A stretch of 64,000 bases of DNA from positions 372,001-436,000 of the forward strand of contig NZ_BORW01000001.1 of NCBI RefSeq assembly GCF_018333375.1, written 5' to 3'. The DNA is from Paenibacillus cookii (GTDB taxonomy: Bacteria > Bacillota > Bacilli > Paenibacillales > Paenibacillaceae). Positions 36,336 through 43,506 of this stretch are shown one piece after another. The stretch's first letter is position 1. Every line of letters begins with the position of its first letter. The notes below the pieces were generated by a model that saw nothing but the letters and a program-made list of their open reading frames with translations, made no database searches and was not told the DNA's origin. The translations under genes and the position numbers were made by a program.

Positions 36336-37535
36336 TCATTCTCCTTGACTTTGAACTATGGGAAGTTCTTCGGCAATCTTTTCTTCCACCTCAAAAAGCA
36401 CTTTCATATAAACTTTACCATTCTCTCTCTTCTCATGCAAAATTTTTTGGCTGATGATCTGCGAATCGTTGCCGTATTTCGCCAAAATATCGCGTATTGC
36501 CGCTTCAAGCCCCAACTTTTTCGCCTCTTCGGGCTGCAGCGTCTCCTGCGTTTCCGTAACCTCCATGACCTTTTCCGTCATCCAACCGATCGGAAGGGCG
36601 ATGGAACGCCAAGTGAGCGGATCGCGTTCGGTGAGCGTCTCGGATTTCGCAAACGGCTCTTTCCCGTAACCCCACAGCTGGATGGCGCGGTTTCCGAGGA
36701 CGAGGTAACTTTTGTCTTTCCTTTCTCCCGTATATATTTTCCGTTTCTGGACGAGCGGTACCTCCAGCTGATATTCATGCCATACGAGGCCTTTCACTTC
36801 GCCTTTGGCTACCACGACCTGCGAACGGGCCTCCCCGTCGCCCAAAATGCCGGATATCAGCACTTGTCCTTTTTTGACGCGCGTGTTTTTTTGAACGAGC
36901 GGACGCCCCTGCTCGGCATAAATGCTCGTGATCACCGCATCCGACTTGCTCACCAAATGGCGCGGGCTGGCAAGCGGCTCCTTCTCCGGCTTTTCGGCTT
37001 CCACGACCTGGATGGTGATCGTCGTTCCTTTTCTTTCCACCCCGATCCAGGACGTTTCAGGCAGCTTGAGGCTGAGCGCGCGCGACAGCTTGTCCGGTTC
37101 CTTCAAACGGAAAATCCACTGGTACGGCCGGACGCCTTCCTCTTTCGCCGCCTTCAAAATATCTTCGGTCGGAATTTTCTCGTTGCCTACCACGTTGATG
37201 TTCCATACCAGGGAAGAAAGAACGAACAGCAGCAGGAAAAACGCGCCGATGCCGGCCGCGAAAAATTTACGCTTGTACAGCTTGGCCAAACGGAAAGGCA
37301 GACCGATCCGGCGGGCCACATGCATCCTGCAGCCTGTCCGCTTCAGCAAGGGGCGAAGAGCATGAAAATCCCTCAGGAGCAGCTTCATGTCTGCCGTTTG
37401 GTTGTTGCTGGCGGGCCGGATATCCCAGACGGGAATGCCCGCTTCCGCCAAAGCGTTGATCAAGCGATTGATCCCTTCTCCCCTGACCGTGATCTGTACG
37501 CATCCGCGCACGCCGGAAAGTGTAGGTATTTTCAT
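36336..37535 (-). CDS. yqfD: Sporulation protein YqfD
   Basis: A 399-residue protein with an N-terminal cytoplasmic domain, one membrane helix (about residues 92-112; FFAAGIGAFFLLLFVLSSLV) and a large extracytoplasmic domain. The family is widespread in endospore formers and is expressed in the mother cell, resembling SpoIVA-era membrane proteins. The start overlaps the yqfC stop by 4 bp. The molecular role is unknown. Confidence 0.92.
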   Translation of the reverse strand: MKIPTLSGVRGCVQITVRGEGINRLINALAEAGIPVWDIRPASNNQTADMKLLLRDFHALRPLLKRTGCRMHVARRIGLPFRLAKLYKRKFFAAGIGAFFLLLFVLSSLVWNINVVGNEKIPTEDILKAAKEEGVRPYQWIFRLKEPDKLSRALSLKLPETSWIGVERKGTTITIQVVEAEKPEKEPLASPRHLVSKSDAVITSIYAEQGRPLVQKNTRVKKGQVLISGILGDGEARSQVVVAKGEVKGLVWHEYQLEVPLVQKRKIYTGERKDKSYLVLGNRAIQLWGYGKEPFAKSETLTERDPLTWRSIALPIGWMTEKVMEVTETQETLQPEEAKKLGLEAAIRDILAKYGNDSQIISQKILHEKRENGKVYMKVLFEVEEKIAEELPIVQSQGE

Positions 37536-37825
37536 GAGCTCTCCCCCATTCCTGTATATTTTATATTGCGGATGATCCCTTCGATCATGACCTCCTGCGG
37601 CAATATCGCCCGGATCATGAGTTCGGCGCCTTCGATTTCGAGCACGCCCTGATTTAAGGAAAGAATCATTTTGTTCTCCGAAAAATGACGCACGCCCTGG
37701 TGATTCTCGACGGTCAACTCCTTGTTTCCAACCAGGGTAATCCGCGGCAGGTCAAGCAACACGTCCTGCGGCAAATCCAGCACTTCATTTGTCCATTTCC
37801 GCAGCCTGCGGCTGATCCGGGTCAT
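37532..37825 (-). CDS. yqfC: Sporulation protein YqfC
   Basis: A 97-residue protein (ATG 37825, site GGAAGGGGGA; the longer frame to 37915 crosses the promoter) with the family block EVLDLPQDVLLDLPRITLVG and a C-terminal GxxxxIKYTG-like end. The YqfC/YqfD pair is transcribed by SigmaE in B. subtilis, and a SigmaE-like promoter stands at 37855-37883 here. Function unknown. Confidence 0.9.
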   Translation of the reverse strand: MTRISRRLRKWTNEVLDLPQDVLLDLPRITLVGNKELTVENHQGVRHFSENKMILSLNQGVLEIEGAELMIRAILPQEVMIEGIIRNIKYTGMGESS

Positions 37826-37854
37826 ACGAAGGCTTCCCCCTTCCTGTACTTTAC

Positions 37855-37883
37855 AACTTATGCCCGGTCCGGCCGATTTATGA
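37855..37883 (-). promoter_or_regulatory. SigmaE-like promoter of yqfC-yqfD
   Basis: On the minus strand TCATAAAT (37883-37876), 13 bp, CATAAGTT (37862-37855) resembles the mother-cell SigmaE consensus (KMATATT / CATACANT) with few deviations. The start codon is 30 bp downstream. Confidence 0.5.
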
Positions 37884-37933
37884 GAGTTTTCAGGCTGTTT
37901 CACGGAAACGGACAAGATTCGTACGCATGCACG

Positions 37934-37998
37934 AAAAAAGCCTTTTCCGCCCCGGATCCGATTGCTGATCGGATGCCGATAAACAGAAAAGGCTTTTT
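37934..37998. terminator. Bidirectional terminator between yqfC and the 38032 gene
   Basis: AAAAAAGCCTTTTC and GAAAAGGCTTTTT are perfect arms around a structured loop containing GGATCCGATTGCTGATCGGAT-like pairing. It separates the floA unit from the yqfC operon. Confidence 0.8.
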
Positions 37999-38031
37999 AA
38001 ATGAAAGGTTTAGGCTCGATGCCCCTAAGGT

Positions 38032-38619
38032 TTACTTTGGCCCGCCGTAGGGCCGTTTCGACCGGGGCGGGCCGAGAATTTCGACCCAGACCACGCCGTT
38101 CCGGGCTTCCTTCGCCAGGCGCGAGACCGGCCTCGGCTGTTCCGCCTGCCGGTCTAAAGACGGCGCTGGCTCCGTCTGCTCAATCCGGTCCAGCGAGGCG
38201 TTGACCCGATCCAGGTGCATCTGCATGGCCGCATTGGAATCTTCGAGCGTTTCCGGCCGACCGTCCTGCCACATTTCGGACACGCCCTCGCCGGTGTCAT
38301 CATCCGGGCCGGCCGCCGGAGCATCGCCGAACGGCGAAGTCCGGCCGGACGCCTCCGCATGCCGCCGACGCGAAAGGTTTGCGTCGCCCGCGGCAGTTCC
38401 GCGGGAATCGGCCGCTTCGCGGGTGCCCGCAGCGTCAGGGGAGCCCGAAAATCCCCTTGGCTCCTTCCGGGCGTCCCTGCGATCCCTGCCGTTGCCTCCG
38501 CCGAACGTCGGCATGCCCCGCGGATTTTGTTTTTGCTTGGATTTGCCGCTTTTGCTTAAAGCGGAGACGACCGCAAATAAGATAATCAGGATCCAATAGA
38601 AATTTTCCAAGATCCACAT
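38032..38619 (-). CDS. Membrane-anchored protein of unknown function
   Basis: The 195-residue protein has one N-terminal helix (MWILENFYWILIILFAVVSA) and a long disordered linker rich in G, D, R and A (about residues 25-150). A conserved-looking C-terminal element follows: AAMQMHLDRVNASLDRI, then NGVVWVEILGPPRSKRPY. It lies directly downstream of floA where Bacillus has yqfB, but I cannot equate the two. Flotillin-associated membrane roles would be a guess. No family recognised with confidence. Confidence 0.6.
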   Translation of the reverse strand: MWILENFYWILIILFAVVSALSKSGKSKQKQNPRGMPTFGGGNGRDRRDARKEPRGFSGSPDAAGTREAADSRGTAAGDANLSRRRHAEASGRTSPFGDAPAAGPDDDTGEGVSEMWQDGRPETLEDSNAAMQMHLDRVNASLDRIEQTEPAPSLDRQAEQPRPVSRLAKEARNGVVWVEILGPPRSKRPYGGPK

Positions 38620-38633
38620 GGATGCATCATTCC

Positions 38634-39632
38634 CTACTTGTTATTTTGGGAGCCGTTCTGATCTCCCTCGCCCAGCTTGCCGAGCGAGCCTCTCATTTGC
38701 GTATCCGCCTCGATATTTTTCAGGTTCATGTAATCCATCACGCCGATTTTGCCCGACCGGAGCGCTTCGGCCATCGCCAGCGGAACTTCGGATTCGGATT
38801 CGACGACGCGCGCCCTCATCTCGACGACGCGGGCTTTCATTTCCTGCTCCTGCGCAACGGCCATGGCGCGGCGTTCCTCCGCTTTCGCCTGGGCGATGCG
38901 CTTATCGGCTTCAGCCTGCTCGGTCTGCAGATAGGCGCCGATGTTTTTGCCTACGTCCACGTCCGCGATATCGATGGACAAAATCTCGAACGCCGTTCCC
39001 GCATCCAGCCCCTTGGCAAGCACGGTGCGGGAAATGCTGTCCGGGTTCTCCAGCACGTCCTTATGCGCGTCGCTGGAACCGACGGTCGTTACGATCCCTT
39101 CGCCGACGCGGGCAATAATCGTTTCCTCCCCCGCGCCGCCGACAAGGCGGTCGATGTTGGCGCGGACCGTTACACGCGCTTTAACTTTCACTTCGATGCC
39201 GTTTTTCGCCACGGCGGCGACGACCGGCGTTTCGATCACGCGCGGGTTGACGCTCATTTGCACGGCCTGCAGCACGTCGCGGCCCGCCAAATCGATCGCT
39301 GCCGCACGGGTGAACTCCAGCGGAATGTTCGCGCGCTGCGCGGCGATCAGGGCGTTGACTACCCGGTCTACGTTACCGCCGGCCAGATAGTGGCTTTCCA
39401 ATTGATTGATATTCAACCCAAGCCCCGCTTTCGTTGCTTTGATCAGCGGATTGACGATCCGGCTTGGCGTTACCCGGCGGAGCCTCATGGCCACCAAGGT
39501 GATGATGCTGATGCGGACGCCCGCGGCCAAGGCCGAAATCCACAGCGTAAGCGGAAAGAAGCTGAAAAATACGCTTAATACGATGATTGCCACGACTGCG
39601 ATCAGCAGAATCGGGATCAAAGAACTTGTCAT
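38634..39632 (-). CDS. floA: Flotillin-like protein FloA
   Basis: Scaffold of functional membrane microdomains. The ATG at 39632 (site GGGAGGA) gives 332 residues, the length of B. subtilis FloA (YqfA). An N-terminal membrane hairpin ([20 protein letters not shown]) precedes an SPFH domain and the Ala/Glu-rich coiled coil ([20 protein letters not shown]). It is downstream of nfeD (YqeZ), its usual partner, and shares its SigmaW-type promoter. Confidence 0.95.
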   Translation of the reverse strand: MTSSLIPILLIAVVAIIVLSVFFSFFPLTLWISALAAGVRISIITLVAMRLRRVTPSRIVNPLIKATKAGLGLNINQLESHYLAGGNVDRVVNALIAAQRANIPLEFTRAAAIDLAGRDVLQAVQMSVNPRVIETPVVAAVAKNGIEVKVKARVTVRANIDRLVGGAGEETIIARVGEGIVTTVGSSDAHKDVLENPDSISRTVLAKGLDAGTAFEILSIDIADVDVGKNIGAYLQTEQAEADKRIAQAKAEERRAMAVAQEQEMKARVVEMRARVVESESEVPLAMAEALRSGKIGVMDYMNLKNIEADTQMRGSLGKLGEGDQNGSQNNK

Positions 39633-39729
39633 AACATAGAATCCTCCCATTGTTTTTGCGGTGATCAGGTTTGACACCGCGATTTTCCTGCAGTTACCAT
39701 GTTACACCATTCGTCGCAAACGAAGGGAT

Positions 39730-41085
39730 TTATTTCGGTTTTACGACAATGCGCGCGCCTTCGACATGAATCACGGTCACGGCGGTATCCGTCGGCACGA
39801 ACTCCCCTTCCGTCACCACGTCCACCCGTTCGCCGTCGATCAGGACCGTTCCCGCCGGACGCAGCGGCGTGACGCTGACGCCTTCCTTGCCGACCAGAAA
39901 CTCCCGGGCTTCGGTAGGCACGTATCCCTGTTCTTTGGTCAGGGATTCTTTCAGGATAAAGCGGTTCCAGATGCCGCGCTCTTTGAAGATGAACGCTACG
40001 ATCACCACGACGATCAAGGCCGCAATGAAGGCGATCCCGAGCGATACCATGGCATGGCTCGTGTCGTAGGCGGCCCGGACCACGCCGGCGACCAGGCTGA
40101 TGGCGCCCAGCACGCCCAAAATGCCGAAGCTTGGAACGAACATTTCCAAGATCATCAAGATCAGGCCCACGATAAAGAGCAGCCAAGTTTCGTTGCCGGC
40201 GAAACCCGCGACGTAATTCCCGAAGAAATACAACACGAAAGCCGCGACTCCGACGATGCCCGGGACGCCGAATCCCGGAACGATCAGTTCGATCACGATG
40301 CCGGCGATGCCGAGGAACAGCAAAATCGTCATCACGACGGGATGGGTCAAAAACGCCGCGATTTTTTCGGCGCCCGTACGCTCTACCTGGATCAGGTCAT
40401 CGTTCGCGTATCCCATCCATGAGACGACCTCCTCCGGCGATGAAGCAATTTTGTCGGCGTATCCGACCTTTAGCGCCTGCTCGCTGGATAATGCGATAAT
40501 TTCGCCTTTTTCTTTCGTTTCCCCGATCTCCGGCATGTCGACCACCATGTTGATGTCCGCCATGCCAGCCGCGATTTTGGCGTTTCTGCCGCTTGATTCG
40601 GCGGCTGCCGCCATTTCCGACTTCCAGGCGGCCACCAGCTTCGGGTCCTCCACCCGTTTGCCCGTGCCGTCCACCATCGCGGCGGCGCCGATCATGCTTC
40701 CCGGGGACATCGCGATTTTGTCGGCGTTCAAGGCGATGTAACTTCCGGCGGAAGCTGCATTTCCGCGTATGTATGCAACCGTTTCGATTTTGCTTTCGCG
40801 GATCATTTTTCCGATGTTCTGCGCCGTCGATACCAGCCCGCCGGGCGTATTGATATCGAGAACGATCAGCCCCGCATTCATTTTTTCGGCTTCCTTAAAT
40901 CCGCGTTTCATGAATTTTTCGAGCCCGGTTTCGATTTTTTGGTCCACCGGAATCACGTAAACGGGCGCGATTTTCGCCGATTCGGCCCCTGCCTGGCTCG
41001 GAAACGATGCAGCCATTCCCAAAACCAGCATGATTAAAAGAAGCAGCCACCTGTGAAACCTGTTCCCGTATTCGGATCGTTCCAA
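39730..41085 (-). CDS. NfeD family membrane serine protease (YqeZ type)
   Basis: The TTG start at 41085 follows GGGGGGAA. The 451-residue protein has a signal segment, a periplasmic ClpP/SppA-like protease domain (VLDINTPGGLV; catalytic Ser about 112 in NAASAGSYIA), three to four membrane helices (about 225-370) and a C-terminal cytoplasmic OB-fold domain (LVGKEGVSVTPLRPAGTV). This is the long NfeD form that pairs with flotillin. It is preceded by the SigmaW-type promoter at 41142-41167. Confidence 0.93.
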   Translation of the reverse strand: MERSEYGNRFHRWLLLLIMLVLGMAASFPSQAGAESAKIAPVYVIPVDQKIETGLEKFMKRGFKEAEKMNAGLIVLDINTPGGLVSTAQNIGKMIRESKIETVAYIRGNAASAGSYIALNADKIAMSPGSMIGAAAMVDGTGKRVEDPKLVAAWKSEMAAAAESSGRNAKIAAGMADINMVVDMPEIGETKEKGEIIALSSEQALKVGYADKIASSPEEVVSWMGYANDDLIQVERTGAEKIAAFLTHPVVMTILLFLGIAGIVIELIVPGFGVPGIVGVAAFVLYFFGNYVAGFAGNETWLLFIVGLILMILEMFVPSFGILGVLGAISLVAGVVRAAYDTSHAMVSLGIAFIAALIVVVIVAFIFKERGIWNRFILKESLTKEQGYVPTEAREFLVGKEGVSVTPLRPAGTVLIDGERVDVVTEGEFVPTDTAVTVIHVEGARIVVKPK

Positions 41086-41141
41086 CCAAGTTCCCCCCTT
41101 TCACCATGATTATAATATACTGTCCAGCATATGGTACTTAT

Positions 41142-41167
41142 TACGCAGCAGAAGGCTTAACGTTTCA
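41142..41167 (-). promoter_or_regulatory. SigmaW-type ECF promoter of nfeD-floA
   Basis: On the minus strand TGAAAC (41167-41162), exactly 16 bp, CGTA (41145-41142) matches the SigmaW consensus at every core position. The start codon is about 50 bp beyond the predicted initiation site. B. subtilis yqeZ-floA is also SigmaW-controlled. Confidence 0.8.
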
Positions 41168-41280
41168 GTTTATGAACAAAAATGCCCGCCAAACCATGGA
41201 GTCATAAAGACTGCTTGCGGGATCCGCGGCGCTTTTTCGACCATCGAACGGTCCTTTGCCGCCGGCATCCTCCAAACACG

Positions 41281-41310
41281 AAAAAACACCCCTTAAAAAA
41301 GGGGTGCTTT
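41281..41310 (-). terminator. Intrinsic terminator of rpsU-yqeY
   Basis: AAAGCACCCCTT and AAGGGGTG flank a TTTT loop, followed by six T on the minus strand, 10 bp beyond the yqeY stop. The stretch 41168-41280 holds nothing recognisable. Confidence 0.95.
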
Positions 41311-41320
41311 GCGTTATGTT

Positions 41321-41764
41321 TTATTGCAGAAATTGCTGAACCACTTGGTTCACAACTTTTCCGTCGGAGCGGCCTTTGACTTTCGGCATTAGCGCGCTCA
41401 TCACTTTACCCATGTCGGCTTTCGAAGAAGCACCGGTTTCCTGGATGGTCTGCTGTACAATAACTTTTATTTCTTCTTCGGAAAGCTGTGCGGGAAGATA
41501 CTGACCGATAATCTCAATTTCTGCTTCGACATTTGCTGCAAGATCGTCTCGATCCGCTTTTTTAAATTCTTGGAGGGCATCTTTGCGCTGTTTAATTTCA
41601 CGACTGAGGATATCAAGCACTTCGTTGTCATCCAAAGTTCTTTTCAAATCTATTTCAAGATTCTTGATCGTTGAACGAACCATTCGAATAGTGGAGAGCT
41701 TGAACTTGTCTTTGCTCTTCATCGCTTGTATCATATCTTCGTTCAATCGTTCGCTAAGACTCAT
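41321..41764 (-). CDS. yqeY: GatB/YqeY domain protein
   Basis: A 147-residue, all-helical protein related to the tRNA-binding tail of GatB. It shows the family start MSLSERLNEDMIQAMKSKDK and C-terminal ASSKADMGKVMSALMPKVKG. It follows rpsU by 16 bp, as in B. subtilis. Its function is unproven, possibly tRNA-dependent amidation or tRNA binding. Confidence 0.93.
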   Translation of the reverse strand: MSLSERLNEDMIQAMKSKDKFKLSTIRMVRSTIKNLEIDLKRTLDDNEVLDILSREIKQRKDALQEFKKADRDDLAANVEAEIEIIGQYLPAQLSEEEIKVIVQQTIQETGASSKADMGKVMSALMPKVKGRSDGKVVNQVVQQFLQ

Positions 41765-41780
41765 GATAGTTCAGTTCCTC

Positions 41781-41954
41781 CTAAAACTTTCTCTTACGAG
41801 CAGCCTCGGACTTTTTCTTGCGCTTTACGCTTGGCTTCTCATAATGCTTGCGTTTCTTCACCTCAGCCAATACACCATCCTTAGCGATGGAACGCTTAAA
41901 GCGGCGAAGTGCAGCATCAATAGACTCGTTTTTGCGAACTTTAGTTTCAGACAC
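41781..41954 (-). CDS. rpsU: 30S ribosomal protein S21
   Basis: The GTG at 41954 behind GGAGGGA gives 57 residues, the exact length of S21. The family start [20 protein letters not shown] and the basic C-terminus [14 protein letters not shown] are present. The upstream frame with MMNRV is an extension lacking a site. It has its own near-perfect promoter. Confidence 0.97.
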   Translation of the reverse strand: MSETKVRKNESIDAALRRFKRSIAKDGVLAEVKKRKHYEKPSVKRKKKSEAARKRKF

Positions 41955-42013
41955 CAGTTTTCCCTCCCTCCGACCAGACCGTCCAAGAGCAATAACACGG
42001 TTCATCAAATTTA

Positions 42014-42043
42014 ATTATAGGTGAAATAGAAATAGGGTGTCAA
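42014..42043 (-). promoter_or_regulatory. Strong SigmaA promoter of rpsU
   Basis: On the minus strand a perfect TTGACA (42043-42038), 18 bp, and a perfect TATAAT (42019-42014) precede rpsU. Confidence 0.9.
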
Positions 42044-42129
42044 CCTTGACGCCCATTTTTTCAGAAAAACCCTTTCACGCCGCTTTCATCCATCCGCAAC
42101 CGCAGGCAGCCGGGCATTTCCCCCGCAAC

Positions 42130-42152
42130 AAAAAAACGGCCCGGTCCGGCCG
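42130..42152 (-). terminator. Terminator-like hairpin after the HIT gene
   Basis: CGGCC and GGCCG arms with a short GC loop, then seven T on the minus strand, about 55 bp beyond the stop. Confidence 0.6.
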
Positions 42153-42205
42153 AAACCGAACCTCCATTTGGGTCAGCCTGCCGCACGGTTCAAGAAACCT
42201 TCCGT

Positions 42206-42565
42206 TTAGGCGTGCGAGTCCGAAATGCCCGTCAAAGCGCCCAATTTGGCCCCTCCGAGCAGATGGTAATGGATGTGGTACACCGCTTGTCCGCTGTCCG
42301 GCCCGCAGTTGTTGATGAGACGGTAGCCGGTGTCCGCCACGCCGAGCTCCTTGGCGATCTGCTGCGCCGCCTTGTGCATTTCCGCGACCAGCGGAAGGTC
42401 TTCCTCCGCCACGTCGTTCATCGTCGCGATATGTTTTTTCGGAATGATGAGCACATGCACGGGCGCCGCGGGTTGAATGTCCTTGAACGCCAAAATTTGT
42501 TCGTTTTCAAAAACCTTTTGGGAAGGAATGCTGCCTTCGACGATTTTGCAAAAGAGACAGTCCAT
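42206..42565 (-). CDS. HIT family nucleotide-binding protein
   Basis: A 119-residue histidine-triad hydrolase (HINT/Hit type) acting on adenosine phosphoramidates or dinucleotides. It shows CLFCKIVEGSIPS with zinc-type cysteines at the start and the triad YHIHYHLLGG near the C-terminus. It starts 17 bp below a GGAGG-type site. Not part of an obvious operon. Confidence 0.93.
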   Translation of the reverse strand: MDCLFCKIVEGSIPSQKVFENEQILAFKDIQPAAPVHVLIIPKKHIATMNDVAEEDLPLVAEMHKAAQQIAKELGVADTGYRLINNCGPDSGQAVYHIHYHLLGGAKLGALTGISDSHA

Positions 42566-42701
42566 CGTTTTTCGCCTCCGTTATGTATTGTTTGATTTAC
42601 TCCTATCATACCGGATTTTGGGGGAACCCGTCCATCGCAGGCAAAAAATGCCGCCTTCGGCCCGGCAGGTTCCGCACGGTTCGCTGCTGCCGATGCCTGC
42701 C

Positions 42702-42731
42702 AAAAAAGCCTCCATCGTGGAGGGCTTTTTT
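42702..42731. terminator. Strong bidirectional terminator
   Basis: AAAAAAGCCTCCA and TGGAGGGCTTTTTT around a 3-nt loop. It lies downstream of the 42885 gene and upstream of the HIT gene. The rest of the 319-bp gap has no gene. Confidence 0.9.
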
Positions 42732-42884
42732 ACCCGCGTTCCTTTTGACTGCAGCATTTTTCGGAACGTCGTCCGGCATGAAGCCTCCGTCCAAGCACCT
42801 GCTTTGAAACCCGGCCCCTTGAAGCAAGGCATTTTGACTTGAGCTATCCGGATGTATTCCTGGAGCTTAGCCCCCGGCCTGTTC

Positions 42885-43256
42885 TCAATAAAACGGCAGC
42901 AGGGAAAGCGCCGTCAGGGCGAACAGCGGCAACGCCAGGCGCCGAAAACGGCGTCCGTACGGATAACCATAGAAAGGATATCCGAAGCCATAGCCATAGG
43001 GAAAATACGGGAAGAACGCCCGGGCTTCCTGTTCGGGAACACGGTAACAGGGATCCCAGCAGTCCGCGTAAGGACTCGCATATCCATGATGGTAAGGCAT
43101 GTTTTCATGGCCGATCGGAACCGCAAGGTACACCTTTTCTTCGTCCACATGCTCGATAAAACCGTCGTGGACGCTTCCGTCCGACATCGTGGCTCTGACA
43201 TACCGGTACATATGTTTTTTGCATACTTCTTTGGCCTCAAGTTTCTCCACTTTCAT
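42885..43256 (-). CDS. Unknown Tyr/Phe/Gly-rich protein
   Basis: A 123-residue protein. Residues 1-50 resemble a small beta-barrel: YVRATMSDGSVHDGFIEHVD is followed by EEKVYLAVPIG, an Sm-like or SH3-like pattern. A His/Tyr/Pro segment follows, then a repeat-like aromatic tract YGYGFGYPFYGYPYGRRFRR, and a hydrophobic C-terminus. The composition is reminiscent of spore-surface proteins, but I do not recognise the family. It starts behind GGGGAGG, and the leader contains a CCCAGTC/GACTGGG inverted repeat that abuts the site. Confidence 0.65.
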   Translation of the reverse strand: MKVEKLEAKEVCKKHMYRYVRATMSDGSVHDGFIEHVDEEKVYLAVPIGHENMPYHHGYASPYADCWDPCYRVPEQEARAFFPYFPYGYGFGYPFYGYPYGRRFRRLALPLFALTALSLLPFY

Positions 43257-43337
43257 GATCCTCCCCAGTCAGCGATTTACAGGATCATCATATTCACGAC
43301 TGGGCGAACGGCTACTGCCTACGAATAGCGGACAACC

Positions 43338-43378
43338 AAAAAAATAAAAAAAGAAACCCCGCACCGAAAACATGCGGA
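43338..43378 (-). terminator. Terminator of the addB-addA-sbcD-sbcC operon
   Basis: On the minus strand CCGCA and TGCGG arms, then GGTTTC and a long T tract (TTTTTTTATTTTTTT), about 130 bp after the sbcC stop. No other gene lies in 43379-43506. Confidence 0.75.
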
Positions 43379-43506
43379 ATGTCGTCCGTGTGCCGGAGCA
43401 AACGATTCGCGCGAATCCGGAAAGGGGCTTCCAGGAAAAAGAGAAGGTCGGCTTGTCCACAACCGATATTAACAGCCATTCGCAGGAGCCGCTGTGAAAT
43501 GGATCA

